Shown here: in pieces, positions 63,772 through 64,000 of the stretch
How the letters are laid out: every line of letters starts with the position of its first letter
Numbering within the stretch: position 1 is the first letter of the stretch
NCBI GenBank assembly: GCA_965213845.1
Contig: CBDCAI010000005.1
Location: 186,001 to 250,000 of the forward strand
DNA: 64,000 nucleotides
DNA from: JBBROS01 sp965213845
GTDB taxonomy: Bacteria; Pseudomonadota; Alphaproteobacteria; Acetobacterales; Acetobacteraceae
Direction of reading: 5' to 3'
Notes under the pieces: generated by a model
What the model was told of the DNA's origin: nothing
Databases searched by the model: none
Seen by the model: only the letters and a program-made list of their open reading frames with translations
Made by a program: the position numbers and the translations under genes

Positions 63772-64000
63772 ATGGACCATCCGGGCTTCAGCGAATCTGT
63801 CGTGGAACAGGCCACCCTCGCCTGGCTGGAAAGCGTCGGCTGGGCGATCGTGGGCGGCGCCGAGATTGCGCCGGGTGAGACGGGCGCCGAACGGGAGAGC
63901 TACACCCAGGTCATCCTGGAGCGGCGGCTGCGCGACGCGCTGGCACGGCTAAACCCGGCCCTTCCGTCCGAGGCGCTGGATGAGGCGTTTCGCAAGCTCA
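63772..64000 (+). CDS. hsdR: Type I restriction endonuclease subunit R, 5' part
   Basis: The first 76 codons of the restriction and translocation subunit; the rest lies beyond the window. FSESVVEQATLAWLESVGWA and GAERESYTQVILERRLRDAL match the N-terminus of HsdR, just before the PD-(D/E)XK nuclease domain. It follows the Abi-type gene by 3 nt, so it is in the same transcript. Confidence 0.92.
   Translation, partial: MDHPGFSESVVEQATLAWLESVGWAIVGGAEIAPGETGAERESYTQVILERRLRDALARLNPALPSEALDEAFRKL

Overview
The window is about 70% G+C for most of its length. Gene content points to an alphaproteobacterium, most likely of the Rhodospirillales/Acetobacteraceae: PhaR-type regulator, DUF2125, DUF6111, DUF4169 and DUF1285 proteins, GapR, an alphaproteobacterial bc1 operon, and a MoxR-DUF58-DUF4159 cluster. 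The taxon is an inference from family membership. I saw no rRNA, tRNA or CRISPR array.

Layout. 1-4.3 kb: a broken Nramp-type metal transporter, a DUF2891 protein and a methyltransferase, then gloB and a glutathione S-transferase. 4.3-8.8 kb: a polyhydroxyalkanoate locus (phaB, phaA, a small class III-like phaC and a PhaE-like small protein, divergent from the regulator phaR). 8.9-11.7 kb: a tiny XRE regulator and a cyanide-insensitive-type bd oxidase (cydA, cydB and a 35-residue DUF2474 protein). 11.8-16.6 kb: DUF2125, plsC, ydcF-like, ftsX and ftsE in one direction, with a zinc-ribbon membrane protein divergent from ftsE. 16.7-20 kb: a YdeP/FdhF-type molybdopterin oxidoreductase with fdhD. 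20-24.3 kb: cysJ, cysI, a 1-Cys peroxiredoxin and a small membrane protein, all coupled by overlapping stops and starts. 24.5-27.6 kb: an SbmA/BacA-type ABC exporter, an ankyrin protein and TspO. 27.7-34.4 kb: a four-gene MoxR-DUF58-DUF4159-membrane protein operon behind three 32-nt hairpin repeats. 34.6-39.1 kb: DUF1285, a CoA-type Nudix hydrolase, DUF6111, cca and an MsbA-like ABC transporter. 39.2-45.8 kb: an HhH protein, hemF, petABC with mtnP, a Uma2 protein, a dienelactone hydrolase and DUF4169. 45.8-55.8 kb: a long leftward series of rppH, polysaccharide deacetylase, ctpA, envC, gpmI, a glycoside hydrolase, pyk and glycerate kinase. 55.9-57.3 kb: DUF1244 and an SPL-like radical SAM protein.

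From about 57.6 kb composition changes: more A+T, different codon choice, and mobile DNA. A resident gapR is cut off after 68 codons and is followed by a second, complete and divergent gapR. Next come a decayed IS3-family element with 43-bp inverted repeats, a recombinase remnant, and a type I restriction-modification operon: phd-like gene, hsdM, hsdS, an Abi-type gene and the start of hsdR. Every step of that operon is coupled by overlapping stop and start codons except the last, which has a 3-nt gap. This is the defence and accessory part of the window and its most interesting region.

Functional themes: carbon storage (pha), alternative and main respiration (bd oxidase, bc1, formate-type oxidoreductase), sulfur assimilation with peroxide defence, cell division and envelope maintenance (ftsEX, envC, ctpA), lower glycolysis, and phage defence.
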